Source: Triplophysa rosa (taxonomy: Eukaryota > Chordata > Actinopteri > Cypriniformes > Nemacheilidae). From it: a DNA stretch of 64,000 nt. The notes under the pieces are model-generated. The model was given only the letters and a program-made list of their open reading frames with translations, had not been told where the DNA came from and searched no databases. Location: the NCBI RefSeq assembly GCF_024868665.1, contig NC_079913.1:1484837-1548836 (forward strand), given 5' to 3'. A program made the position numbers and the translations under genes. Below, in pieces: positions 47,199-59,815 of the stretch (position 1 is the stretch's first letter; every line of letters starts with the position of its first letter).

Positions 47199-47654
47199 TT
47201 AATAGTTTACCTTTAACTTAAAGTATTACTAAAACTACAAATAAAATAATTACATCATTTCTATTAAGTGAAATAAAAAAATCTAATAATTGTCAAATTA
47301 TATTTAAAAACCTAAACTAAACAAAACAATTAAAATGGTGCTTCAGCAATTAACTTAAATAAATGTGACCTCAGGCACTAAAATGATTAAAATAAATTAA
47401 ATCTTTAAATTAAATTAAAACTTGTAAAGCAATATAAAACAATAAACAAATAAATAATAAAAATGACAAAACCATATACGATTGCTAAAAAGTATACAAA
47501 AATTATCATGAAAACAAAACAAATTGTATTAATAAAACTGATTAAAAAAATGTAGCTACAAACAAAAACAAAACTTATTTTAAATAAGCATAGTTAAGAA
47601 TGTTTGAAAATCAATTTCAGTCCTCACAATGAAAGATAAAACTGTGCGCACACG
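47199..47654. other. Strongly AT-rich non-coding stretch
   Basis: A-rich on the plus strand with many AAATTAAA strings; nothing recognised. Confidence 0.55.
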
Positions 47655-47800
47655 CAGGCAGACAGACAGACAGACAGACAGAAAGACACACAGACAGACA
47701 GACACACAGTCACACCACACACATGCACAGTTACGCACACACACACTATCTCTCTCTCTCATACACACAAACATGGACAAAAACACACACACTTACAAAG
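47655..47800. repeat. (CAGA)n / (CA)n / (CT)n compound simple repeat
   Basis: CAGA units at 47655-47709, then CA-rich, CT-rich (about 47748-47760) and CA-rich patches. Frames across it read as Arg/Gln/Thr or Cys/Val repeats and are artefacts. Confidence 0.92.
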
Positions 47801-49774
47801 GCACACAGAGACGTGGACAGTGTCTCTAACAAACATTCACCAACTCACACACACACGCGCACGCAGTGACACAAAGTCACACAAGGATTTCTTCCCCTTT
47901 TCTTTCACATCAACATTTCATTTACAGTGTCACTGCACCACGTTTCCATGAAATATCGTTCCCGTTATTGACTCTGTGTTCAAGAGACTGCGTGCAAATT
48001 CATTTTACAACGGTGCGAAACGAAAACGGGCGATAAATAAATAAGCGGATCCCAAACAAAGCCCAGCAGAGTCACAGCACGAGGCGATATAAAACCCTGG
48101 AACGCGTCCATATCAATTTCACCCCTCCGGCCTACCGAGAGAATTCCGAGAGAGATAAATACAGAACATTTAACTGCTCTCCTTCTCCGCGTTGCCTCCG
48201 GCCGTGTTAAATTCGGGGCACTTTGGAGGGAGAGATTGATGCTTTCCTATCTGATGCGTTACAAATGTCTGGAGGGATCCTGCTGTCCGCACTCTTTAAA
48301 AACGTCCGCATCAGCATAACCACAGCGGCCACACACGCCGGGAAGTTTATTGACTTGTGAAATCGCATTCAGGACGGCCTTTTATTTTTCCCAGACTATA
48401 ACCTTGCCTTCTAGGTTGCTTACTCAACAGAGCTTATTATGAGAAGCCGTTACTCTCCCGCTGAAAGGTCAGTGTGGTACAAAATACCTTCATTTTAATA
48501 TCAGCCCTTCATTACGAGTCTGACAACACTTCTGGCTTATTAATGAATTGCTGTTGTTGTGAACCGACAGAGGTTTTTACAGTATTTGTCTTGTGCAGAC
48601 AACATCCTCCGTGGTTCCCCAGGCGGAACAAGACAACACACAACATCTCTCTCCCTGTCAGGGCCTGGACGCTTAACTGGTCAGCTCTGACGACCGTAGG
48701 AATGAGGAAAAAAGAAGAGTGCATTACATACAGACACATAAGGATGACCCGAAGGCCTGCCAGAGGAAGAAAAGTCAAATATATCTGACTGAGAGTTTTC
48801 TCCGAAATGCCAGATAGCATGTAAATCATGATCGGCTGACCGTTTCCTCGGCTTCTCCTGGCTACTTGTCAGTTTCCTGACGGCTGTCTCCGCTGCAAGA
48901 TTTGGACAATTGTGTTCGACTTAAGGGGAGTCCGAGATTGATGTTTATTCAAAGCGTCTCGGTTCGACGACCGGCAAACATATTTTAGCGACGGAACCAT
49001 CAAAACAGACACCTCACCATTAGTCCAGAGCAGTTTAATACGCTTGAGGAGGGGGCGAACGGAAAATGGTGAGAGATTGTCTCATTTATCTAACCTGTAT
49101 TTAAAGGCTTGTCTGAAAGGTTTAGTGAGGTCGAGTTCAGGGAACTAATGTCTTAATATCCTTTTTAAGTGTTAGCGTTTTTCCACATTGGATCTTCACA
49201 TGATCCTTTTTAATGCGCCATAAAAAGCAATCGTTCAGATCGCATGTGCTGGCGCATCAGCAGAGGGGCATTGTGGGAGAAGACAATTATGGGACGGTGT
49301 GACGATTCGAACGCTGCATTAAATGATGATGAACATAATGACGTGGGTTCCTCTAAAAACACTGTGAAATTTAACTCAAGCAAAGCGGTAGATCGCACGT
49401 CCAAAACAAGTGGCAAATGAAAGCACTGTAAAATTGGCTTTGGGGAGTAAATTAAAACGATTCACTGCTTACTATATTAGACTGTATGCTTGACACTTAA
49501 GTATCATTTATGATTTAAATCAAAGACATACAAGCTTTTACATGTAGTATATAAAATGGGACAAGATATTTTTACATGAAGTCACCAATGTGGAGAAAAC
49601 TAAATTGCACCAATACAGCCCTATTAGGTGAATGCCTTTTGTTAGACCTTGGTTAGAAAACACTTTTTTCTTTTTTAAATGGACCGAGCTTCGGGAATCG
49701 GTACTCATGCCAGAAATGCTAGTTTTTGTTGCTTTCACTTCTGTCTTTCAATGACAAAAAGTAAAAAAAAATAC
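47801..49774. other. TE-poor non-coding stretch
   Basis: Small CA patch at 47849-47866. Balanced or GC-rich to 49000, AT-rich after. No gene, RNA or transposon recognised; frames up to 105 codons overlap on both strands without domains. Confidence 0.5.
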
Positions 49775-49925
49775 AGCCTCTATCATTGATGAATCACGAT
49801 TAATTGAATCTAAAATAAATGTTCGTGTTTATATAATGTGTGTGTGTGACATGTATATTTTATATATTTAAGAAACATATACATGTATGTGTGTGCATTT
49901 ATATATACACACACGCATATAAACC
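49775..49925 (+). mobile_element. Truncated family C hAT-like element
   Basis: CACGATTAATTGAATC, then TAAAATAAATGTTCGTGTTT and ATATAATGTGTGTGTG, matches the left part of family C copies (GATTAATCGCATCCAGAATA and onward). The body ends in TATATACACACACGCATATA, and the right terminal repeat is absent, so this copy is truncated. Confidence 0.6.
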
Positions 49926-50489
49926 ACCAATGACCTGTGAACGGATAATGACTTAACCCAGTCGTCATGACTACCCACCATTGTATATTTCCACAGGTGA
50001 GCAGTTCAAAACATCGCCGGGCCAAATCCTGTCCAGGATGAATTATCCAGGCTGTCTTCACTCCCAAACATCCTCCCTGGTACGCAATTCTAACTGAAAA
50101 AAAAGCGGAAAGAAGCGCAAGTTTAAATAATTTTCAAAAACAGCAGGCCAATAAATTTCCGTGCAGAGGTTAATTTAGTAAGGGGAAACCCCTGGTGCAA
50201 TTACCCTGTCCGATTCCCCTCTCGCGCCCCGAGGGCTCCAGTCAAAAATGTCACGGAGAAGAATTATTTTCTCCTAAAACACGGCCCGGGAAAAACAGCC
50301 CATCCTAACAAGCGCCCGCTAATATCTCCCCCATCATATCAGCTTTCTTCACAGGTTATTACCACATCACCTGTGTCCCACCGTCACAAATTTCTTAGCA
50401 ATGCACAGGCGAGTAAAAACAGGAAACGTGTATTTTTTCGTTCTTTTTTCGGCTCGCTGACGGTTTCCACCGAGGTGACAGTTCGGGCC
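49926..50489. other. Non-coding stretch, no feature recognised
   Basis: Balanced, becoming GC-rich near 50215-50310. Contains AGTTTAAATAATTTTC and GCTAATATC strings but no defined feature. Confidence 0.45.
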
Positions 50490-50830
50490 ACTGGGTCTTC
50501 ATTTCACGTCATCCTAATGAAGCCTTACAAGCATAATTGAGCCCTGTGCACTAATCAGCCCCATCCTAAACCGAACCCGCCCATTACACGTGGTGCTGGG
50601 TATTCATACTGACATGATGTGAAATGTTTAGCAGCCAAATTTACGTCTTACTGACACACGGACTGCCCACCCTGTCAGGCGATGACGCACGCATCGCCAT
50701 CATGGAAATATTTTAATCCTCCTCTCTCCCGCCGCCGGACCGAGCCGCTATCAGCACCATCCCGCACGCCACTAATTATGATCTTAATCTAGTCACATCA
50801 GCTAGATCCAAATCAAATTTCCCCAGGCTG
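50490..50830. promoter_or_regulatory. Candidate conserved non-coding element (motif-based)
   Basis: CATCCTAATGAAGCC, AAGCATAATTGAGCCC, GCACTAATCAGCCCC, CCATTACACGTGG, GCCACTAATTATGATC and ATCATGGAAATATTTTAATC: regularly spaced AT cores in repeat-free DNA. One of the denser groups. Inference only. Confidence 0.35.
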
Positions 50831-51779
50831 CCGCTTCAACCACCCAGGAAGAAAGACAGCCAGCTCGCCTTCCTTAATCAAAGTCTGATTCAAGCTATTT
50901 TAATAAGAGAGAGAGGCAGAAATACACCACGGGAGAGAGGGAAAGACGGACCCTAGTGTAAAACAACATCCCCAAAAGCCCACACTCATCCCAAAATAAC
51001 AAACAAGAAATTCTCAAATCCTCTTTGGTGTAAAAACATGTTTTCTGTATTTGTGGTCAATACGAGACAACTCCATAATAAGCGAGATGAAAGCTACCAG
51101 CTGCCTTGGGTTACCTGCACTTTTATACAGACCTGAAGTTCTCTTCGGCTTTAGATCTCATCGACCAATAACAGGGCACTTAGGGTAAGAAAGGAAGATC
51201 AAATATTTGAGATAACTACAGTGAAATTCAGCGGGACAGAACAAACATCGTCTTGCTTATGTTGTCATGCTCGCTCTCAGCGCCTATGCTAATCTGAAAT
51301 GAAATAAACAAGCATCTGCCCATGTTGCCGTTTCATAAAAACATGGTGTTAGTAGGAGAAAAACGCTCATTTGCACTTCAGAGGTGTAACGTAACAGGCT
51401 TGGCAGGCCTTCGCTTGGATTTCCTCGACTATCGCTGCTAAACGGGTAAAAACTGGAGCGCGAGGACTCCAAAGCAGCCTATTAGAATTTATAAACAGTT
51501 TAACGCCGCGCGGCAGGCATTTAAACAAACATCATGAATATTTCACTATTCATAAGATCTTCCCTCTGATGCTCTAAACGCTGAATTCACAACTAAACGT
51601 AACCTGTAACATCTTGTTAGCTAATTGATCGTGACGGCCTGCTAAACGTGCAAATGCAACACGCCGCCGTCTGCCGGGATTCATGCAGTAAATAAATCAA
51701 ACAGAAACACATTGGATTCATTTAAAATCGTGATGTATATTACAAAAACAAAAACTGGTTCTTTCATGAAAATGTAAGC
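50831..51779. other. TE-poor non-coding stretch
   Basis: Short GA-rich patch at 50906-50916. Nothing else recognised. Confidence 0.5.
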
Positions 51780-51937
51780 ATTGCTGAAGTAAAACCATGG
51801 TAAATGTCTGTAGGGAGGTAGTTTGCAGACTGAGGAAAAACACCTAAGTGATGAATTCAGAGTCTGTGTCTATGACCTGCATTAGTCTTGGTAAGTTTCT
51901 TCTATACAATCATTTACCATGGTTTTACTGCAGTAAT
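51780..51937. mobile_element. Small foldback element with ACCATGGT-centred arms
   Basis: The left arm 51780-51806, beginning ATTGCTGAAGTAAAACCATG, and the right arm 51911-51937, beginning CATTTACCATGGTTTTACTG, are inverted copies differing at two bases over 27. About 104 bases separate them. I recall ACCATGGTTTTACT as frequent in fish miniature elements. No clear target duplication. Confidence 0.6.
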
Positions 51938-52420
51938 GCAGTAAAACTTGATAATTTGACTGACTCTACAAGCAAAGCAACTTATTACAAATATACCTAG
52001 AGTAACTTTAAATTAAGGTGACAAATCGATTTATTTTTTACTTAATTCCCAAAGTTTTAATCTGATTTTTATTGATTTATGTCTGCATTGGTTCCATTAT
52101 TAATCTATTAAACAAAAAAGACCTAAAAAAATCTATCAGGAAAAAATAAAAAAGCAACCGTGGGAACAGTATCAATAAATCAATCAGTATTTCTAACTCG
52201 CCTGGGTTTCAACCCACTAACCTGCAATATTATGCTACAAACAGAGATGGCAATAGAAAGGCAAAAGTTACCAATTGCAGCTTTAACAAATAGGCAAAGT
52301 ATGGACCGACGGGACCACAAAGAGCAAAACTTCGTGATTCAATACAAGAACTCAATGCAGATAATGCACGAAAAACTGAATGGAGACAGCAGAAGAGATG
52401 CATTCCCATTGGAGCGCCTT
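51938..52420. other. Non-coding stretch, no feature recognised
   Basis: AT-rich to 52180. A 135-codon plus frame (52160-52567) runs into the SINE and is not credible. Confidence 0.5.
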
Positions 52421-52601
52421 CGAAGTGAAGTGAAGTGTACACACGGAGCAGCGGGAAGCTATCACTGCAGCACCCGGGGAGCAAGTAGGGGTTGGTGCCT
52501 TGCTCAAGGGCACCTCAGTCGTTACCCGCCAGCCCTGGGAATCGAACCGGCAACCTTCTGGTCATGAGTCCAACTCTCTAACCATTAGGCCACGACTGCC
52601 C
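52421..52601 (-). mobile_element. Full-length tRNA-derived SINE
   Basis: Read on the minus strand from 52601: GGGCAGTCGTGGCCTAATGG contains an A box (TGGCCTAATGG, plus positions 52582-52592); 34 bases on is a perfect B box GGTTCGATTCC (52538-52548). A body with CCCTTGAGCAAGGCACC follows, a segment shared with the SINE at 16917, and the copy ends in an (ACTTC)n tail at 52421-52437. RNA polymerase III would drive it from the internal boxes. The perfect B box suggests a younger copy than that at 16917. Confidence 0.85.
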
Positions 52602-54259
52602 AAGTAGTCACAACCTGTCCACAAATGTTTTCCATCAAAACAAACACAAAAAGTTTCAAAAGCTCTGTTCGAGTCTGGAAAGCACTAAAGAACTCTGCTA
52701 TACTGTATGTTACAAATTTAAAACTAAACCTTATTAACTTCACGTGAATTGATCATAAGAGGCCTAACTAGCGCTGTGGTCTCATGAATGACTGAATCTC
52801 CCAAACAGCTGTTATTGTAGCAGTAGAATGCGCTGCGGCATGCTACAGCAGCAGAATGCACTCACTGAATCAGAATGCCTACACGGGTGCTTTGTCAAGC
52901 ATCTGCACCCGCCAGCTCCCCGAGGGGACGCATCCTCCACCTGCCCGGCCCTACTCCATTCAGCACGGGTCCCGGTTCCTCTCCGGAGGGGGTGGGAGAG
53001 GCGGCGCGAGGAAGGCCAGACACCCTTGCAGGTACGTTTCTCTTACCGTAACATTATGATAATGCTGTAATCGCGGCAGACAAGCAAATCACAAAGCCAT
53101 CCTATCTGCCGCACAAGGCTCATGTAAATGCCGGTGTGTCGCACCGCGGGGGAAAGGCAGGTACGGCGCTGTCTTGTCGAGATAATAGCCGGCAAGCTTA
53201 GAGCAGGGATGCCGTTTTTTTAAAAGCCCACCAAATCCCAGATCTCCCAAAAACAAGGCCCCTTATGGACATTCTCGGCCCCAATCAGTTCGCATTAATA
53301 TGTACAAACCAGCGTTTGTCAGGTCACGGGAGAGATGGCTCACACACGGCGAAAACCGAAATGCTTTTGTGTCTCGACGTGCATCAGCACCTCCAGTATG
53401 GCGCACCCGAAGCATCGCGTGATCAAGGGAGCTTCTCCGCCATCCCTCTGCAAACATACAAGTACACACAGACAACGCAGAGCATCCCCAACCTGCCTGG
53501 CACCCATCCCTGTCAGTTCAGCTCAGTGCCGGTCTGAGCTCTTGTTATTTCAGTCTTTGTGTTGTGTGGGATTGTGTTTACAGCACACAAGTCTTGTTTC
53601 CTGCCTCCGAGAGCTGATGAATAAGTAACGGCGTGTCTCCATGTGGCCGGCGCTCTCTTCATCCCCGCCAGCTCCCCTGGCAGAAGACGCTCCGCAGAGG
53701 CTGCCGGCTTTCCGGAATGCTCTCTGAGGGTCTGGGGACAAACATGCAGCAGCAGAGGGGGGAAAACAGCTCTTTATCCCAGACTTCAGTGGGAATATCA
53801 AGAGAGAAAGAGAGAAGTGGAAGTGCTACACTCAGGAAAGGGAATGCATTATGGAAGTGTCAACTCTCCTGAGGAGAAACTCCAGCGCCAGAGGAGGAAC
53901 TTATTAACCCTTAGCCTGCTAATTAAACAGCTCCAACACAGAGTCAAATGCCATTTCATTTCCTTTAACTGTGAGGGAACTGTAAATACTAACAGTGGGG
54001 GGTTTTTGCGAGCGAAGGGGGAATGTCTCCTCACCGAGGCGAAATGCTAAATCAGACAGGCTATTTTCATTACGTACAGCAAAATAATCACACAAGCAAC
54101 CGTCGCCAGAAACTGCTCCGGGCGTGTTTATTCAGTTTGCAGAGCGAATTATTCAAAGCGCGTGACATTCACAGAGAGCGTGTTTACTAATCGCATTGAT
54201 GCGCAAAATCCGACATCCCCTTAAATCTTTAAAACAAGCGCGCTAAGAGATCCGCAGCT
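52602..54259. other. TE-poor non-coding stretch
   Basis: GC-rich patches at 52900-53010 and 53640-53760. Many overlapping frames up to 135 codons (53643-54050, plus), none with a recognised domain. No repeat recognised. Confidence 0.45.
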
Positions 54260-54770
54260 CGCTAATCAAGTGTAATGCCTTTTGTTGTCGAAATGAGAGC
54301 AATTCATATCGCCGCTAAAAACAATGCATCAATTAAACAATTAGCCGCGAACAAACTGGGCAGCTATCCAAGCCACCCAATACGGCACCGTGCCAAGGGG
54401 CTTGTACCATTCATTAGGAACATCACAGGGCAGAGGGTTGCCTTTCATTCACAGAGTGCAGGCATTTGTCTGCCGGCGAGGAGATGTTTTGTTCCACCAG
54501 ATGTGCCTTTAACGGGGCCGACATGGTCGGTCAAGGTTTGGATCTATGGGGGGGAACGCTGTGGCCCCTTCACAGAATCAGATTAATTAAGTCATCAAAG
54601 CGGCCCAGTGGCAGTCTGGCTTAATTGTGGTAATTGAGGTTAATAAGAAGCTATTATGCATTGATCACAAGCTTTGTCTCACTGAAGCCGCAAATTGTGC
54701 TAGGTTAAACACCCAGTGCCATGTTGCTTTTTCATTTCTCCTCACCCAGGAATCCGGCCGGTTTATAGAA
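54260..54770. promoter_or_regulatory. Candidate conserved non-coding element (motif-based)
   Basis: GCAATTCATATCGCC, AACAATGCATCAATTAAACA, CAATTAGCCGCG, CCATTCATTAGGAAC, CAGATTAATTAAGTCATC and GGTTAATAAGAAGC: many AT cores plus ACAAT in repeat-free DNA. An open 103-codon plus frame (54275-54586) crosses it but has no domain I know. Confidence 0.34.
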
Positions 54771-57113
54771 CCGGCGACATGAAAACGCAGCTTGAAGTTT
54801 GTTCGTCAAGCCATGAGATACGACTACAATAATGCGCAGCTTAGCTGAAGGTCATTTCATATTTGAACAAATTGTACGATGGAACGCACTTTAGGTCGTG
54901 CTTCAAGGTCTTATTAACAACAGTCAACATAAAGGTGCTTCTGATATTTGGGTCAGACTAAATCTGAATAATCTCACGAACCTTTTTAAAAGCACTTCCT
55001 CGTGTTATTGATAGGTTTGCGTTCGTTCGTTTATTAGGAAGTCATAGCTTTGGGTGAATTTAGACGTGTCTTTCTCAAACACTTGAGCGTCTTCCTTAAA
55101 CAATCTTTCTGACCTCACGACAGGAAATCAAAGTGACACGGCTCCCTCTGATTAACGGCACGATTCCGTCTGGCTAATTTCACCCTCGCACCTCGTAAAT
55201 CCTACACATCATCCCAAAGACAGAATGCTTTATGTACAAAAACTCCATCTCCACAGTTAGAAAACTTCATTTGGCACAAAAACGTACGACTAATTCCAGC
55301 CCTATTATACACCAACTCTTATGGAACAGACATTAGCATCTTTTAAATTCTTGCATTAGCGCTGCTTTCCACACACAGTGGCTGCGGAAAGCTCTTCGGG
55401 ATTTAATGCTGCAAAATGATCAGCATTAAATAAAACGATGCGGCTCGCGGTCTGTCCCTTCTCACTTTTAGTGGTTTCACGCTGGCTGAAGCCAAAGGCC
55501 GGAGAGCTTCATAAATTAGACTCTTATGGCTGATAAAAGGGCCTGCAACGCAAACGCTCAAAGCCTTGCACGACTAATCCGATGGAAGGGCCGCCAGGCA
55601 ACTGTGTACTTTCCAGCTCTGATTTATGCAGCATGATGTGTTTCGGGCAGCACTCCACATCCTCACGGACAAAGAGAGCGGGTCTGTATCTCTCCGAGTG
55701 TTCTGAAAAGCACATCCTGAGGGAGATCGAGGTTGAGTGAGAGGCGTGCCTGAGCTTCCCGGTCTATAGTGAGGATACCCGACTGCATGCTTTCTGTCAG
55801 GTCCTGGATGAGAGGGATAGAGAGGTTGTAATTAATCAAAGTCAGATGTGGCTGAGTGCCTGGCGACATAGTAGATACCTGTGCTCAAGTTTTTTTCCCG
55901 CTCTCTCAGTCTTAGAGCTTCAGGCATGAGCTTTGACGTCAGAGTTTGGTTTGTGTAGTTGGCGTGACAGCTACTGTCTAAAAACTTTCTGATCGACCCG
56001 CATTCCGCACAGGGATTGGTCACTGGTAAAATATACGCTGCTATGTAATTCAGTTGTAATGTCGCAAAAGTTTGGTCAGAATATACGTGTTTGAATAAAG
56101 GCAAGAGCTTCTGCTAGTATTTACGCTGATGATGCAAAAAGGGAAATACTCATTTAAACACTGTTGCTAGGCCTTGGGTTTCATACATTCAAACACTCTC
56201 TTTCCAAGACAAGTCAGTATATAAAGTGAAAAATGTAATGATTTTACATTCTCTGTGACACATGCACACACACTTATATACGCCTACAGAACAGAAGGCG
56301 ACACAATTTGATTGTTACATGTGCTCATTAAACAAGAAAATAAGCAAATACGCTGACAAATCTTGAAAGATCCGTCACCGCTAACATAGCCTGAAACCCA
56401 ATCAATTCATTATTTTTGAGCTCGAAAAATAAACTGTTTGCCAATTAGAGAGAGGTCAATAAAGCAAACTAGGAACGACATACCGGAAGGACAGAAATGA
56501 TATCACCTTGTTTAATCACAACCGTCATTCAATAGAAAGGAAGCGCCATGTATCCTCCATGTTTTAAAAGCATACAGTACAGGAACAGATGAGAGGCTGA
56601 CAGAGAGCGAGAGAGATGATGGATCTGTCCGACCAGAATGCTCTAATCAGGCAATTTTGTGTGTTTTTTTCCCCCACGGAGTAAACAGCCGTAGTCAGAA
56701 ACAGCTTTAAGTAGTCATTACGGCTCTCACGAGCAAACAGCCGCGTGGCAGCTCTAATTCTACCCACCTGACCGCCTCCCTTGTAATTGCACTTGCGTCC
56801 ATCCGCCTCAACAACATGATTACACGTATGATCTGGAGTATGTTGCATGTGTTGTCGTGCGAGGTGGAGTGGTCCTCGGGAGCTGTTTATTCGCCGTAAT
56901 TACATGCTTTTGAGAGAGAAACAGAGAGACCGAGACAGATCACAAAAAATGAAAATGTCTGACTTCTGATCATCTTGTGCGGCAACTATCGAATCAAGCC
57001 TCGCCTGTCATACCTAATAACAGAGCACAGTATGTTCTTACAGCTTGACCTAGAGCTCCAATTATTCTTAATCTTAAAACGTGCATCTATGAATAAATTG
57101 CGATACTCATTTA
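54771..57113. other. TE-poor non-coding stretch
   Basis: Nothing recognised in 2.3 kb besides short simple patches (CA near 56264, GA near 56606). Frames up to 94 codons on either strand lack domains. Confidence 0.5.
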
Positions 57114-57117
57114 TTAA

Positions 57118-57480
57118 AGGTCCAGTGTGTAATTTTTTGGAGGACCTACTGACAGAAATGCAGTATAATGTACATAACTACGTGTTCAGAGGTGTATAAA
57201 GACCTTACATAATGAAGCGTTATGTTTTTATTACCTATGAACGAGCTGTTTTTATCTACATACACCGCGGGTCCCCGTGCATGGAGTTCGCCATGTTGTT
57301 TCTACAGTAGCCCTAAACGGACAAACTGCTCTTCAGAGCGGGTTTTGTGAAAACGTGACGACATCTTAGTCCTGTGTCAGCCACCGTAGTGCTGCGAAAG
57401 GGAGGGTGGAGTGATGGGGACATATCATGGAAATCAGGATTCCTCTATAGTTATGTACTCTATAGCCAGATGCTGAGAGA
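57118..57480 (+). mobile_element. Family B element, right end diverged
   Basis: TTAA (57114-57117) precedes AGGTCCAGTGTGTAATTTTT. Then GTGTATAAAGACCTTACATA, CATGGAGTTCGCCATGTTGT and CAGTAGCCCTAAACGGACAA follow, the inverted counterpart of the copy at 27731. After GAGGGTGGAGTGATG the match fades, with only a weak CCAGATGCTG echo of the right end near 57462, and no TTAA follows. Confidence 0.8.
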
Positions 57481-59815
57481 GTGATGTTTTCTTTTCAAAC
57501 AAACAATGTGCATATACAGTATGTTGGTTATAGAATTTACAGCTATTAAATATTAAAATATTTTATTTTAAATGGACTTTCCAATCGAGTATGATCATAC
57601 AGCACAACATTTTATATTATCGTGCCGCCCTACATCCTATCGAGGGATATTTTCCATATTCAATCAAAACACTTACACACTTCAGTCCTGCTCAATATCG
57701 AGTTCTTTTATATTGTTCTAGGAAGGGAAAAAATGAGATCTCTCTATCTCTCCATCTCTCTCTACAATTCGGTACCAGTGTAGGATAGGGATGTAATAGA
57801 CTCAGCTGGGACCCAGCATTTAACACTTCTGAAAGCACAGGCGGGACTCCTCTGCTCCTTCACTGGTTTTGTTTAATACGCTATAATACAGTTTTATCCG
57901 TGGGAGAGAGCAGTACCGTCTCCACCAGCCTCCGGCCTCTTTGATCAGTGGCCATGTTGAACACGGTACCTTCTCTTTGTGCATGTCCTCCGAAGATTTG
58001 CAAATAGAGACGCCCTCCCAAGGAATTGTGGGTATCCTCCTATGTGCGGCACTTCAAAAAAAAAAAGACGTAAGCCACAATAAATGCATTACAATATTGA
58101 TATATTACAGCTTATGCTACATTCAGAGCCAAAACCAACAGCGCTGTATAGTTTTCCTCTTGAGATTACGCCCACGCAATCGTACCGCTTCAAAACCCGA
58201 AAAGCCAAAACTCAACGTTGAAATACACGAGGCTTGACTGACCTCCGTGTGACAGGACGTCTATGTAAAACAGTAAGTGACCTTTAAATACTGTATGCTA
58301 ATAAATAGCCATGGTAAGGCCGAGAAACAAAACGCGGAAACTCACAACGCCGCGTAGACTTTTAATCAGCTCGGCTTCTCTTCTAAAAGATCCTGTTGGC
58401 GAATAATTGATCCCAAAAGGAAGCACTTTCACCCACAGACCAGCGGGACAGTCCTCTGTGCATTTTAGCACAGCCACACCGGCCTTTTTTCACAGGGCAG
58501 AAGGAATGAATAAATGAAAATATCCTGAAGCCGGTTACACCAAAACACAGTTTAATGACTGGCGTGTTGGAACCGAGCCTGGATCTCTGGAAAGGACGTT
58601 TCAGAAGATCTGAGGTCAAGAAAAGCACAAGCGAGCAGGAGAACTAAATGGAACGTGATGGATGTAAATGAAGAACGTTTACATTGTGAATTGTGTGACA
58701 GTCGAAGCATCCGCCGGTATGCTCTGCTGACCCTGAGGTTAAGTTAGTCGCAATCATCTCCCTGCGGCGTCCAGCCGGGCCGCTGATGGGTATCTGCGTC
58801 TGACGTAAGCTTGCAAAACTGCCAAGCGCTCTCGTGACTTAAAAACACACCCGCCGACTCGAGAGGCGAAAATCGTTTTCCATTTCTGCAAATCAATGCC
58901 ACATCCGCACGCAGGGAGAGAGATTATTCCTAAAACAATTAGCTTTCTCCTTTCCTTTGAAGTGGAGCAATTGATCTGGTGATAAACAAGAGAATTATGG
59001 GCTATTGACTCCGGGCAGGTTTTGTGGCCACCTAGAATTACAGCCGCATACAATCCATGGAACATCTCAACGAGGCCACATGACAAACAAAGAGTCAAGG
59101 CCAATAATGACCCAGCATTGTACAGAGCTTTAAAATGATCACCTGACTAAGCCCTGCTACATCAGTCAGGATTTATTAGGTTTGCTTTAAAAACTATTCG
59201 TCATAAACAGGCATTTGATCAATGTGAAGAGACTTTATTAATGACAATAGAAAATTGTTGTTGTAATCATTTACTCACGGATTGAATGGTCACACATAGA
59301 AAGCACTTCCCCTTGTCAGATTCCTCCACTGCCACTCAACGTCCAGTGGTCGGTATGCACAGGTTTGTAATCTGCCTGGGGAAAATGTATATTTGCTTTA
59401 AAAAATAATTGATAACTTGATTTGACAAAGCTTCACAGATTAATGGTATGAAGAGACACTGTAACAACAAGTTAACTTGATTCTAAGAAACAGAAATGTA
59501 TTATACATACGTTTAGGGTCACTTAACTCAAATGCTTTTTTGTGATGTTCTGATCTGAAGGTGTAAGTTTAAATGTAGAGGAAAGACCAACTGTGCCAAC
59601 AATAACAAAAATAGAAAACTAAAAACAGACAAAACAATTTTGTTTTGGTTTTCTAATAGAATTTTTAGTTTAATTACTTTATTGTCCAGCCTTTTTTATC
59701 ATTTAAATCATATATTTAATTATAATTTGTATAGATTTGATCATTTATAAAACATGTTTTTGAAATGCATGACTTGGACTAATTATTGAAAAAAAATCAA
59801 CCAATATGAGATCAG
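57481..59815. other. TE-poor non-coding stretch
   Basis: An A-run near 58057 and short CT patch near 57740-57765. 59400-59800 is AT-rich. A possible unclassified repeat lies at 57900-58250, but I cannot define ends. No gene recognised. Confidence 0.45.

Noticed and set aside
47640..47830. CRISPR-like or satellite array
   Set aside because: It is a simple CAGA/CA/CT repeat without spacers.
52160..52567. 135-codon plus frame
   Set aside because: Its 3' third is antisense SINE sequence (52421-52601).
52538..52601. A functional tRNA gene on the minus strand
   Set aside because: Perfect B box, but no proper acceptor stem, and it is fused to a SINE body and tail.
53643..54050. 135-codon plus frame
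   Set aside because: Overlaps three other frames, no domain, no codon pattern I can support.
57900..58290. Possible additional transposon
   Set aside because: Some strings (GGAATTGTGGGTATCC) feel repeat-like, but I can define neither ends nor a second copy in the window.
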